Origin: Poecilobothrus nobilitatus
Taxonomy: Eukaryota > Arthropoda > Insecta > Diptera > Dolichopodidae
Length of the DNA stretch: 64,000 nt
Direction: 5' to 3'
Assembly: GCA_947095535.1 (NCBI GenBank)
Contig: OX352774.1
Location: 212,400,965-212,464,964 of the forward strand
In this document: positions 38,466 through 50,130 of the stretch, piece by piece
Layout: the number at the start of each line of letters is the position of its first letter
How positions within the stretch are numbered: the first letter of the stretch is position 1
Notes under the pieces: model-generated
The model's database searches: none
What the model was told of the DNA's origin: nothing
Seen by the model: only the letters and a program-made list of their open reading frames with translations
Position numbers and translations under genes: made by a program

Positions 38466-40995
38466 ATCCATTTAAAATTTTTGAAAAGGAAAAGAAATAA
38501 TATTATGTTATACGAATCTTTTATATTCTTAATTTTGATTTAAGATTTGTATGTCAACTTTTAAATGGTTATTAGATAAATAAGCTTTTGTGAAGGTGTA
38601 TGGTCTTTGATTTTTTATAAATTATCATTAATTGCTCTATCTTGCATTTTTGATATTTAAATTTTTAGGTTTTGTGTGGGATATAAAACAAAATTTAATG
38701 ATGGAATCTTTATTACAAATGTACAATATACTTTCCGTGATAAGTATGTGGGAAGGATACTTGGAAAATAGGGTTTAGAAAATTTTGGATTATAGAAGAT
38801 GGAGAATGGAGGGAAAAACTTGGAAGGATATTTTAAAGACCAATGTTAATGTTCTTACCAAGTTCATAGAAAAGAATACTATGTGATAAGATAACATACC
38901 TAATATGGTTTCAAAAACGAGATTTCCATAAGCTATGTTATTTCATCTTAATAGTTTTAAAGTGCAGAAATGGGCATAAGAGTACGTCTTGTTTCTCATT
39001 CGAAAACTTTAAATGCCTCATTTTTTAATTTGTTACTTTAGATCTGAGATTAACCAGGTTAGTATAGTTTCGTAAATAAATTTGATGGTTAGAAATTATC
39101 TTCATCAGTTCAACAATCTAAAATCAATATAGTATAGTAACCCATGAAAATACAGCATCGAATGAATATATTATGAATGAATATATGGTTCATTTTAAAA
39201 TGTAATATTATCATTATTTTTCATTTAATTATTATATTTAAAAATTAATAAATTTTTGTTAATATGTATTTAATTTCATACAATTTTATTAATAATTTAA
39301 TTATTCTTTTTTTTTTGTTTATAACAACTTTATTTTTTTTTTTTTTTGTTTCATGTTTATTCTTAATTATGCCACACTATAATATAAATTTCTTATTTTA
39401 TGATTTAAAAAAAAAAGAATTTATATTTTTATTTATTAAATCAATTTATTAAAGAAAAAACTCTTTTTTTTTTTATATCTCTTTCTTTTAATACCGCTTT
39501 TTTTCTTTTTAAAACATTCATACATTAATTATTATTTATAGTTTTCAACTCTAAAGAAAACAACTAAAATTAATTTTATTACCAACATGGTAATTACTCA
39601 ACAAAAAAAAAAAAAAAACAAAAACAAAAAAAAAAAGTAAAATAAAGCTATAAAAATTAGAGTTTCGATATTCCTTTAGATATTTTTTATTGCTTTCCCC
39701 CTCATTTCAAAAAGGAAAAACAGAAAAAAAAAAATTACAGTTTATGATTTATGAAATGCGAGTGTTTTGTAAAATTTCAAAATGACATGAAAAATTCATG
39801 AAATGAATTATTTAAGGAAAAACAAAAAATTTTTTTCATTTTCAAAAAAAATGTGACAGTAGTTTACAAAATTAAGGAATGTACCAATTCCCTTTCATAA
39901 GTTTACAATAACAATATCTTATTTCTTGTTTTTCTATGTATGTACACATTTAGGTGTTGTCGGTTACCCTTTATCATCAGTTGATATTCTTGTTAATAAT
40001 GGTGTTATGTGATTGGTTTGATACTGTTTAGATTAAATCACTGATCAAAGATGATAAGATCAGTTTAAATTTGAAGCAGTCATTATAACTCTGTTTAACT
40101 TTAGCTTTTAATTTGAAAAATCTATTGGTTTTGTACTTTATATATGAAAAATGTGTTGGTATTGGTATTTTGTTAATTTTTGTTAAAACTTCATGATTCG
40201 GTTCATTTATGACAGCTTGAGTAATAAGGCTGTATGTTTATACCTGTAACACTTCTAAAGGTTTTTTTTTTATCATTGGCAATGTTCCCATCTTTATCTT
40301 TTAATGTATTGATTTTTACGCCACTAAGCAAAATGAATTAAATGTAATCACAATTTGAAATTACTATATTGAGCCCTTCCAAATTTTACGATATTTTCTT
40401 AGCTATAATTATTGTTATATTTAATGCAGTAGCTAAGATGAAAGGTTTTATTTTAATTTTAAATTTTTCTTAAACACTTCTTAAAATCAATGTGATTTTT
40501 TGAAATTTTTTTAAATTAAAGTCCGTGTGTCAATCGATTTTTTTTTACTTACGGTAAAATAAGATGAAAAGAATTTATTGACGTAGTGAAAAAGAAAAAG
40601 GTTTACAGTGCCAAATAAAAACAAATTTTGACATTTAAACTTTTGACAGATTCATTCAAGTTTATCAATAATTTAGAACAATTGTTTTAAACAGAATATT
40701 AAGAAAATATTTTCGTTTGTTAATGGCAATTCGAATGCAAATTAAAGGAACACATTCGCCTATAGAGATTTATTATTAATTTTATTTAAAACTGAAAAAA
40801 AAGTTATAAGATAGTATTTACATTTACCGCGCTTACCATTTTTATATATTTTTAGAAAGTTTTTATATTTTTATTTCATAATTTGAATATTTTTGTTCAC
40901 TCTTCACTCAGCGAATCCTCAATAGTAAATGAAATGAATAATCATATTCGTAATATCATACGTCAATATTTTACCTTTAGCCTCTGTAGTTAAGT

Positions 40996-41039
40996 AAAAT
41001 TTTGACATAAGCACTTACTACACTTCATGTCAAAATTTT
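40996..41039. repeat. 13-bp perfect inverted repeat (hairpin)
   Basis: AAAATTTTGACAT at 40996-41008 pairs with ATGTCAAAATTTT at 41027-41039 over an 18-base loop. A further TCAAAATTTTAC follows at 41051-41062. It could be part of a small inverted-repeat element with eroded ends. Confidence 0.5.
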
Positions 41040-42544
41040 TCTTTGGTAAATCAAAATTTTACATTCCAGAGTAAGAACTTAATTGTCGATCAGCAGTTGG
41101 CACAGATGTAAACTAACCTTTAGCAGATCTATATCGAAGGCTAATACAAGCAAAAATATGCCTGACAGGCACAGGACCAAAAAAAAGTTATGGTCTGAAT
41201 AGACCTAGTGGTGATTGAAAATATTTCCCTTTCAACACTTTTTCTAAAGCCACATTTTTTACGTTCTTACCGTATAATTTAAGAAAGAATTTTTTTTTGC
41301 AATAGAAAAAATAAGCACATATATTTAAACACATTCTTAATGCTAAAGAAATCAACATAATATTAAATTAAAAAGAATAATGAATTACTGAATAGATGCT
41401 GGCAATATTCATTAATTTTTTTTTAAATTTATAGTTATGTCTGTTTTAATTTTTAATTACATTTTGTTGAAAGTGATAAAACTGCGTCTCTTTATATTCT
41501 TTAAAAAACCATTAACTATAGCTACTTGATTTTATTTAAAGAATAATTTTTGGTAATAAAATTTTTCTCTCAGAATCATTTTTATAACTTTTAAAGGGAA
41601 TCATTAAAATGATTGTAAAATCTTACAATAAGATAATTACAACATCCGGGATTATTTGTAATTTTATTTCCTATTTAGTTTATTATTATAAAAATAAATC
41701 AAAACTTTTTATTAGAATAATACAGAAGATCTTTTTGTACTCATAAAGTCGTAACTATGTAAAAATTGTAAAACTTATTTTTTTTTTGTGAAATAAGGTT
41801 ATCTATAGTGTAGTTATTAGTGTTTCATTTTCTTGTATAAAATGAATAGTCCTAAGTTAAAGAAAAGTGCTCAAAGGATGACTCTAGGTAATTTTTAATA
41901 TTATTAACCAATGAATCATTTTTTATTTACACAGAATCTGTAATTATGCTGAAGACTCTGAATTAATATTAATATTAATTTAATTTTATTTGTATTTACT
42001 TTAGAAATAACCATAAGGTATAATTTGTTGTAGATATCATATTATATATTTTTTAATTTATTATAGTACAGGATATTCTTGATGAGCTGAAGAGCTAGCG
42101 TGGACCGAAACCCAGTAACTTTCGTCGTTTTTTGAAAATTAATCTACGTTATTCAAATAAACGTTGGTCTACGATATAACATTGAATTTTTATCGATAGT
42201 TAAATCTAATAATATAATTTAAAGAATATATAAAGAATATAATTTTTTTTTTTTAAAAGAACCTTCTTATATAATGTAGCCAAACCTGTTAAACATCTGC
42301 ATCAGTTCGGTAGTAAACTTATATTGGTAGAAGGTTCCTTAATTTTTCAGATCATTCAAATCAGGTACAAAATAATATAAATTTTCATAGTTTCATATTT
42401 AAAAATGTATCTTCAAGTGAAATTTAATTTTTCTTTGGATCTCTTGTGTATCTTTTATGATTAAAGTTGAACTTGAAATTTTGAGAAAATATTTCTAAAA
42501 TGTCGTCAATATGCTGAACATATAATTATGTTGATGAATGATGA

Positions 42545-42625
42545 CATGTGCATTTTATTTAACGTTCTGACAGAAAATGTTTTTCTAATCATGTGCATTT
42601 TATTTAACGTTGTGACAGAAAATGT
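42545..42625 (+). repeat. Recent 45-bp tandem duplication
   Basis: A 36-base segment beginning CATGTGCATTTTATTTAACG starts at 42545 and again at 42590 with one difference (TTCTGAC against TTGTGAC). The period of 45 keeps reading frame, so a short open frame carries MCILFNVLTENV and MCILFNVVTENV. No other support for coding. Confidence 0.85.
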
Positions 42626-42998
42626 GTTATGTGACGTTTCAGAAAATGAGCTAAAAATTAAAAATTTACCAGATTTAGATACTGGGAGGCGGGAACACGT
42701 GTACCTGTAAAAATTGTATTTTTATTTGTCTAAATAATCTTTATTATTAAACCACATATAATCCCATTCCTTAATTTACAAAAACAAAACTTTGCATCCG
42801 TATCCTATGCCTAACGCATATACGAGGCAAGTTCTTCCTTTATTTCCTTTAAATTCTATACTAGGAAAGTTCCTATCCCATTACAATGAAGAAATTTAAA
42901 CCCACTGAAATACATTAGAGAAAAAAACTGACAGTGTTGCCATTTGTCAGAACTATTTTCATATCATTTAATATTTAACTGTATATTATAAAATGCAT

Positions 42999-43127
42999 TG
43001 GGTCGAATGCATAAAACTGAGCTTAAACTCAAATTTCTGTTTTTCAAATAAAAACTGCACTTGAACCCGTATTTTTGTTTGAAAAAATGAAATTTAAGTT
43101 TCAGCTCAATTTTATGCATTTGACCCA
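42999..43127. mobile_element. Palindromic MITE, copy 2 (129 bp)
   Basis: TGGGTCGAATGCATAAAACT at the left edge is matched in reverse by ATTTTATGCATTTGACCCA at the right edge. The pairing continues inward through GAGCTTAAACTCAAATTT / AAATTTAAGTTTCAGCTC and the central TTTTTCAAAT / TGTTTGAAAAAA. It is clearly related to 17929-18062. Confidence 0.7.
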
Positions 43128-45664
43128 TATAAATAATTATGCAACGCATTCTAGTAATAAATAAAAACATTTTTAAGATTTTTTTTTTAAATTAATATAT
43201 TTTTATTTCTATTTTTTCATTTTGTTTTTTAATTATTTGATTTATTTTTTTTTTTTTTTTGGGGAGAGAAAAATAATCATAATTATAATTATTAATAAAA
43301 TAAAATTAATTATTTTGTAATTTAAAATTAAGACTCGATACAGTTATTTGTTTTCTTTATTTTATTAAATTTACTTTGTAATCTTTTTTTTTTGTTTTTT
43401 TTTTATACATTTACATAGTTATTTATTTTTAATTAATTTAATCTGATTTTTTTTTTGTTAATTAAATATTTGATTTGATTTTTGTTTTGTTTTTTTTTTT
43501 TTTGTAATTAATTTTATTTTGAAACAACTTTTTTTTTTTTTTGTAAGTGTTATGGTCTAATATTACATAAATTACAAGAGTTTTTTGTTTTGCTTTTATT
43601 TATTTTCTGTTTATCACGAGTTTATTTTATTTTATTTTTTTTTTGTTTATTTAAATACAGCAAAATAAAATTATTATTTTTTCATTTTTATTTAAATTTA
43701 AATTTTAAATTTTTTATAGTCATATTATAGCATCATCATAATTTCAATTAAATAAAAAATAAAATATAATTTTTATTAAAGCGGCTTTACAAACAGAAAT
43801 AAAAAGCTATAATTAAAATTTCTTAGAAGTTTTGAATAAACAATTTAAAAAAAATACAAGAGCCGCTATTGTGTTTTATTTTTTTTAGCCGCCATCATTT
43901 AAAATCTAACTAAATGAAAGTGAAATAAAACAAAGTCATTAGGCAATAAAATTATATGGGAAGATAAAGTGATTGTGTAGTGGTTACGTTTTATAGTTTT
44001 TAAGTTAAATCAGATGTTTTCTAATGACATTACATATAGGATGTTTAAAATCATCTAAAAAAATCCAATGGCTTAAGATTTATGATTTTAAACTTTTACT
44101 ATGCTAATATTTAAATTTTTGAATTTTTAAAACAATAAAAATAAGGATGGTAGGGTAAGTAAATTAGTAATAAGGACTAATTTTTAAATATTAAAATATA
44201 CAATTAAATCATCAATGTGATTAGTTTAGGGTAAGTACTTAACTGGTAAAAATTACGGTTATTTTAAAATTTTTCACTTTTGTATCGGTGAAATTAAAAA
44301 GTGTCTATAATACGCGTGCCTTTCAAAATAATTCGAAATTATTTATTATGTTTTTAAATCTGAAAGTAACATCAGTATGTCATGACAGCAGAAGTCGAAA
44401 AATGACTCAAGAAATCTGACTACTACTAGGGATCATGAAATAAATGTTTTGAAGCGCGTTTCGAACTTATCGCGTCTCGTCCCGAAATACTAACTAATTG
44501 CACTTAATTAATTCCGAAAAACTCCGAAACAATTTTTTGTGCATTTATAAAATATTATACAAAATTAGCTGATCGAACTTCATTATCTGTCAAATTTTTA
44601 TTGTACTCTTGACTACACAAGATCTTCGCGTTAAAAGAGCAATTTACATGTAAGAAAGGAAATGTCCACCAAGTGTTTAGTGTCAAATGCTAGTACGATA
44701 GGTTCAGAAATGAAATATTACAGATTACAAGTGATAAAGGAAATAAATTTCAGAAGAGCGTGAAAAATAAGAATGGATTTTGTAATATAACTTGTAATCA
44801 ATTTACAACATTTTACTATACCATTTGCAAGATGTTTTGAATTTTAAGAAGGTTCAGCTGCAATTAGGGTTTGTGTCTACTGCCATATCTATGACTATTA
44901 TTCATATTGTATTTATTACCTTTGTCTTTATTTTATGTCACATTCAATTTTGTGTAATTTTTTCACTTATTTATTTTATATTGTATTTTTAATTTTTTAA
45001 TTTCTATTATATTAATTTAATAATAATAACGTCAGTCCACGAAATTTTTATTAATTATATATTATATATATATTTTGTTTTTTATTTTAGAAAATAAATT
45101 TTGGTTTTTTTTTCTTTTCTTTTTTTCTTGTTCTTTTTTTTTTAAATCCTATATTTTTATATATAAGGATGTACAATATTTATTTTATATTTAATTTACA
45201 TATACATACAATAATTATTTTTCTTTTAAATAATTATAGTAAATTTTTTTTGTATAATATATAATTTATTATTTGATAATAATAATAATAAAAATAATGA
45301 AATAAAAAACATTTATTTTTTTATTTTCCTTAATATTTATTTTTCAAAATTCACACCCTGTTTTTCAAGAAGATTTTTTACTTCCAATTTTTTTTATTTT
45401 TAAATAAATTTAAAAAAAAACTAATAATTAATGATAAAAAAAAACAAAATAACAAATAAAAAAATTTAAAAAAAAAAAATTATTATAAATATAATAAAAA
45501 ATTACCATTATCAATTCGCCATTTTGGTTTTTATTTAATTACTTTTTTATATGTTCTATTGTTTTTAACAACAATAACGGTATATCTTTTTGTGTTTTTT
45601 TTTAACAACGAAGCAACAGCAGAAGTTCTTATTTTCGATCATTATTAAAATTTCTCATTAACTA
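43128..45664 (-). other. 3' flank / probable 3' UTR of the elB/noc-like gene; no other gene
   Basis: The sequence after the stop codon is extremely A+T-rich, with many poly-A and poly-T tracts. Several minus-strand AATAAA hexamers occur, the nearest at about 45530-45535, so the cleavage site cannot be chosen. A less A+T-rich island near 44391-44720 is described under findings. I see no other coding signal. Confidence 0.4.
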
Positions 45665-47356
45665 CTATGGATGCATACTAGGTGATGCACCTAATCTCGG
45701 ACCATATAAAGAATATGGAGAAAAATATTGAGCTAATGATGGATGCGGTTGCATACCAGCAGCTGATAAACTTGCAGCCAACGATGGTGGTCCTAATGAT
45801 GGTGGTAACATGGACGGTTTACCATATGGATGATATCTAGCTGATGATAATGGACTTAATGGTGGTGTTGGATATGTTCTTTGAAATAATGGATGATTTG
45901 GAGGGAGACCAGTTGCTGCAACAGCATTTAACATTGACTCAGACATTGATGCTGTATGAGTACGTAAATGTTGAAATAATTCATCGGATGTACCAAAACG
46001 TTTACCACAATATGCAGAATCACCAGCAACCCAACTACATACGTATGGTAATTGTGAAGCGGCAGCTAATGCTGCTAATTGAGCATGTGCATATGCTGCA
46101 GCTGCATTACTATGTGATTGATATGACTTTGATGCAGCAGCTGATGCAGAATCACATTGTGTACAACCTGCTGGGCATGGTTGACCAGTAGCTTTATTCA
46201 TTACATGAGGACTCATTGGACAACCTGTACAATATGGATCACGACATACAGGTGGCATCATACCAGATGCTGCTGCTGCAGCTGCAGCCGCTGCAACTGA
46301 TGATGATGGATCGGATGCTCCCTTTAAACGGGCATAATTAAAATATGGACTAAGGGCGGCTGCTTTAAACATTGGATGATGTGGTGACATTATAGCGCTT
46401 GCTGTCATTAAATCCATTGGATAATTTGCCAAGCTATGTGGATAACCTGGTGGAAAATATGATGGTCCACCTCCTCCCATTGAACTAGATGAATTTATTT
46501 TTGATCCACTTGCAGCCGCAGCCGCTGCAACAGCTGCTGCTGTTGCTGATTCCCTTTCTCTTTCTCTTTCTCGTTCTCTTTCACGTTGACTGGATCCCGA
46601 TAGACTATTTGTAGCTGATAATTGAGTTGAAGTTTCTTTGGACAAATCATTTGGTAATCTATTTGGATTTGGACTATCACGTGGTAAACTATTATTTGAA
46701 GAGTCTTTTGATGTGGTACGTTGTAATTGGTGTGGACTACTACTATTATGTTGTTGTAATTGTTGCATTGCTGATGATTGTTGACTGTTATTTCCTAATG
46801 GAGTTCGGCTACTATTTGGTGTACCACCATTTATTGCAGGTGATGTATCTCTTGTTTGTGATGTGGCACTTTGGTTTGAATCGCATCTTTGCTGTTGTTG
46901 TTGTTGCGTTAAATGATGACCATTATATTGTAAATTTTGTTGTTGTGTATGTTGTGATTTCGGTGTTTTGACTCGAATTGATTGATTTGTTAAATTATTA
47001 TTATGATTTGCACCTAAATTTGATGATGATCTTTCTTGCAAATCTATTGTTTGTGTTGGAGTATGATTTGATCTATCATGTAAATTAAGTGGTGATGATT
47101 CATATGGCTTAAAACTAGTTTTGATTTGTTGATGTTGCTGTTGTTGCTGCATTTGAATATGATGATTATCATTCGATCCAGTTGAAAGTGATGATTGATT
47201 ACTATTTGGTGATAATTTATCTCTAGAATCTATTGAAGTTTTATGTGATTTTTGTGATTTTTCTATATTGGCCAATAATTTTGGATTTGGTGAATCTGAA
47301 CCAATTGCACTACAAGTTTGGGCTAAGAGTGCCAATGGACTATTTTTAGCATCCAA
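45665..47356 (-). CDS. elB: NET-family C2H2 zinc-finger protein (Elbow B / No ocelli), terminal coding exon, 5' partial
   Basis: The exon encodes 563 residues ending in TAG. Motifs in order: an Sp motif, SPLALLAQTCSAIG, at residues 6-19; a Groucho-binding FKPY at 82-85; Gln/Ser/Asn-rich low-complexity sequence to about 250; an (RE)n run at about 258-269; Ala runs at 271-282 and 354-363; a buttonhead-box-like Cys cluster (C371, C376, C379, C394, C398, C401); one atypical C2H2 finger (C440, C450, H463, H467); and the C-terminal blocks TPPLSPLSSARYHPYGKP and YFSPYSLYGPRLG. The Sp motif, Cys box and single finger in this order define the NET family (Drosophila elB and noc, vertebrate Znf703/Znf503). 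These are nuclear Groucho-dependent co-repressors that pattern appendages, tracheae and eyes. The first codon is TTG (Leu) directly after a splice acceptor, so it is not the true start; an upstream exon is missing. Family assignment is firm. The elB choice over noc rests on remembered C-terminal and Cys-box resemblance and is tentative. Length is close to the family's usual 540-560 residues. Confidence 0.95.
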   Translation of the reverse strand: MDAKNSPLALLAQTCSAIGSDSPNPKLLANIEKSQKSHKTSIDSRDKLSPNSNQSSLSTGSNDNHHIQMQQQQQHQQIKTSFKPYESSPLNLHDRSNHTPTQTIDLQERSSSNLGANHNNNLTNQSIRVKTPKSQHTQQQNLQYNGHHLTQQQQQQRCDSNQSATSQTRDTSPAINGGTPNSSRTPLGNNSQQSSAMQQLQQHNSSSPHQLQRTTSKDSSNNSLPRDSPNPNRLPNDLSKETSTQLSATNSLSGSSQRERERERERERESATAAAVAAAAAASGSKINSSSSMGGGGPSYFPPGYPHSLANYPMDLMTASAIMSPHHPMFKAAALSPYFNYARLKGASDPSSSVAAAAAAAAASGMMPPVCRDPYCTGCPMSPHVMNKATGQPCPAGCTQCDSASAAASKSYQSHSNAAAAYAHAQLAALAAASQLPYVCSWVAGDSAYCGKRFGTSDELFQHLRTHTASMSESMLNAVAATGLPPNHPLFQRTYPTPPLSPLSSARYHPYGKPSMLPPSLGPPSLAASLSAAGMQPHPSLAQYFSPYSLYGPRLGASPSMHP

Positions 47357-47374
47357 CTGTAAATAAAAAAAAAA
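47357..47374 (-). other. Splice acceptor (intron 3' end) of the elB/noc-like exon
   Basis: Read on the minus strand, a T-rich tract followed by ATTTACAG abuts the TTG GAT GCT AAA that opens the coding exon. Relatives have Leu-Asp-Ala-Lys at this point, inside a longer protein whose upstream exon ends in a short PLPTT-like stretch. The AG is therefore very likely a real acceptor joining a phase-0 coding exon. No branch point can be assigned with confidence in such A+T-rich sequence. Confidence 0.85.
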
Positions 47375-48433
47375 AAATAATTAATAAAACATCGTAATTT
47401 TAAAATTTATAATAAAAAAAAGTGTTCATAATATACCTACAAGTATGCAATCAAAAAATAGAAAAACTTAATTATCATGCAAAACCAGCAATATACAAAT
47501 TTATTCTGTTCAACAAAAAATTAAAAGAATATTTTAAAGAACATTTATTTTTTTTTTTTTGGTTTATATTTATTTACATCAAAGTAATGAATGTGATCTA
47601 ATTTATTGTGCTCTTTTCTATTTGAAAAATTTCTTGAACGCTTTACTGTCAAACAAGTTTAGCACTATTTTTTATTAAATAATTTTTTTTTGTTTTTGTA
47701 AATTTTTTGCATTCATTTCTGAGAAATAAAAGATGTTGTTACAAAGTTCAATGGTAAATTATAGTTTTTTTCTATTTTGAAAATCAAATATTGTCAACGT
47801 GATGATTCTTTTCTTAAGCTCAACTCAACTTTATTAGTTATAGTTTTTTTTTTATTTTTGTATTACACAAAAACCAAAAATCGCATAAATTTTTATAACA
47901 AATTTTTATACTGAAGAACATTTTCATCGGTTGACTTGCGCTCACAATTCATGTACGCAAGAGTAAGTTTTGATGCGTGAAATTGATTGAGAAAATTAAA
48001 GTTATTCTTGACAGTTAGAAGGTTTTTTTGTAAAAAAAAACTTTTCAATAGTCGCATACCGACGAGCTATTGGAAATTTCGAATACTATGATTATATTTT
48101 TGATTGGGTGTCCGAAAAACAAATTTTGAAGAAATTGAATTAGTTTTTAGTGCAAGTTGAAAAGTTAATCTTAGATTCTTAGTTAAAGAAATTGAGTTAA
48201 TATGATTTTTTAATGTAGGATGTAGGCATTAGATTTATGGTTATAAATATGATTTCTATTTTTGTGAGTATTAGAAACGGAATTTGAATTAAGTCAGATA
48301 AATGTTTTCAATAATGTAATTATACGGAAATAAACTAATTTAAACTAAAAAAAAACAAAACTTCAAAGTAAAACGCTTCATTTCAAAAAAAAAAAAAAAA
48401 ACAGAACTAAAAAAAAAGAGAGCATATCATCAT

Positions 48434-48451
48434 ACGCTTCATATGAAGCGT
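48434..48451. repeat. Perfect 18-bp palindrome in the elB/noc-like upstream/intron region
   Basis: ACGCTTCATATGAAGCGT equals its own reverse complement. Another AACGCTTCAT lies about 60 bases to the left (48372-48381). No matching binding-site family is asserted. Confidence 0.7.
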
Positions 48452-49767
48452 TTAGAAAAAATAAAGAAAAAAACAAAAGTGTTGACACTTAACACATTTT
48501 CTGATGTTTAAGAAAGCAAAAAATTTTACGTTTTTTTTTTTTTGACGTGAAATAAAATACTTTTCGAAATGACTTTTCTTTTATTTCATTAAATAAATAA
48601 TTTGTTTTAATTTTCTGTACCCATTCAAAAAAAAAAAGGAAAAATTAAAAATGAACTGACATCTTTAATTATAACTCGACAGAATTTCGAAATAAAACAT
48701 TTTTTAAATATCATGGTGTTTATCATCATCATTTTTCAAAAGTGTTTTTTAATGATCCATAAATGATGACATAAAGAAGTGTTCATTTCAATTTTTTAAA
48801 TGATAATGATAATATGATCATAATGATTTTGATATTGATGACGATGATATTATATTATAGTCATGTCAGTATCTAGAAAAAAAATAAACCAAACGTAAAA
48901 CTCTTTTGATGATTGACGTTGATGTTTTAGGTGGAAAATAGTGAATGGTACTTGAATGAGATCAAAATTTTTTTTTATTTTTTATTTAAATTTAAATGAG
49001 TTAAAAAAAATATATATATATTAAAAACAGAATAAAAGAAAATTAAACACTGATGATTATATTGTCCAATTATGTATACATTTTTATAAGATTATAATTG
49101 TTTAGTTTAAAAATTATACACTTTATTTAAATAAATTATATGTGATTTATTTTGATGTTCGGTTCATTTGTTGATTTTTTTTTTGTTTCTCTTTTCTATT
49201 TTCAAGTTGAAGGATTCATTAACTTCTTAAGATTTTTTGATTGACAACCGGAAATTTAAAATTTTGAATAGATGAAAATTTCTTTAATAATTAGAATTTT
49301 AAAAAGAATTTAATACATTTTTATTTTGTATTGGAATTTGTTTATTGTAAAATATCGTAATTTGAAATGGTGGGAAGAGTTTCTTATTTCCGGTTAGATT
49401 CCATTTTCCAGATTCTTGGATAAAACTTGGAATTTTTTATAATAAATAGAAAATCGGAATCGTGTTTTAAAATTAAGAAAGAATAATACTAATCAAAATT
49501 AATTTAAAAGCAAAATATCATTTTTAATCTGAAAAATATTAAATAAAAAAGTATTTAAAACAACTACAAAAATTATAAGCAATTAATTTCGTTATCATAA
49601 TAGTTAGAATAAAAAGAATTATCATAGAAGAAATTTATAAAAGATTAATTTCTTTGGTTATGAATATTTATAAAATAATCGAAGTTACAATAGTTTAAAA
49701 GATTCTTTTATATTTTTAGCACATTTTTTACAAAAATTTGCTTGTTAATTCCATACTCTGTTCAATA

Positions 49768-50130
49768 TAACTCCACCGGAGTTACACTTCCCCAAAATTG
49801 GAAGAAACCCTATTTTTAAATGTTTATATCTCAAGTTGTCCTGAAAGTTTTTTTATAATCTAAAAACGTTAAATGATAAAAAATTGTTTAAACTTTATAA
49901 ATTAAGAAACTGAAACCAACATTTGGAAAAATTTTAATATCACATAACTGTAAATTTAAAACTAAAAATTTTGGATAATGTTAGTTGCACCGTATCTATG
50001 CAATGCTGTTTGCCGCAATCTTATAACTTTTAAACGAAGATATCTTTGAAAATAAGAAAGGAGACCCAGCCTAAAATTGTACAACTTAAAGACTTCTGTC
50101 AAGGCATCAATTGCATAATAAATGAGGAAA
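49768..50130. mobile_element. Mosaic Helentron-like fragment
   Basis: The left part (ACTCCACCGGAGTTACACTT, CCCCAAAATTGGAAGAA, TATATCTCAAGTTGTC) parallels 61731-61803 of the long Helentron in the same direction. The block ATATCACATAACTGTAAATT near 49940 matches the opposite strand of the same family. The piece therefore looks rearranged. No ends are recognisable. Confidence 0.45.

Larger units (their letters stand above)
38475..42998. other. Gene-free A+T-rich DNA with minor structured pieces
   Basis: Includes the hairpin at 40996-41039, a more mixed-composition strip at 41070-41220, a GACCGAAAC-containing island at 42062-42180 and the 45-bp duplication at 42545-42625. No exon recognised. Confidence 0.5.

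Noticed and set aside
45844..46191. 115-codon plus-strand frame over the zinc-finger exon
   Set aside because: Antisense shadow of the real exon: the minus-strand frame has family motifs, while this one is Met/Leu/Gln-rich with no recognisable domain.
46495..46971. Further frames (46627-46971 plus, 46495-46680 minus) inside the same exon
   Set aside because: They arise from Gln/Asn-codon-rich low-complexity coding sequence in other frames.
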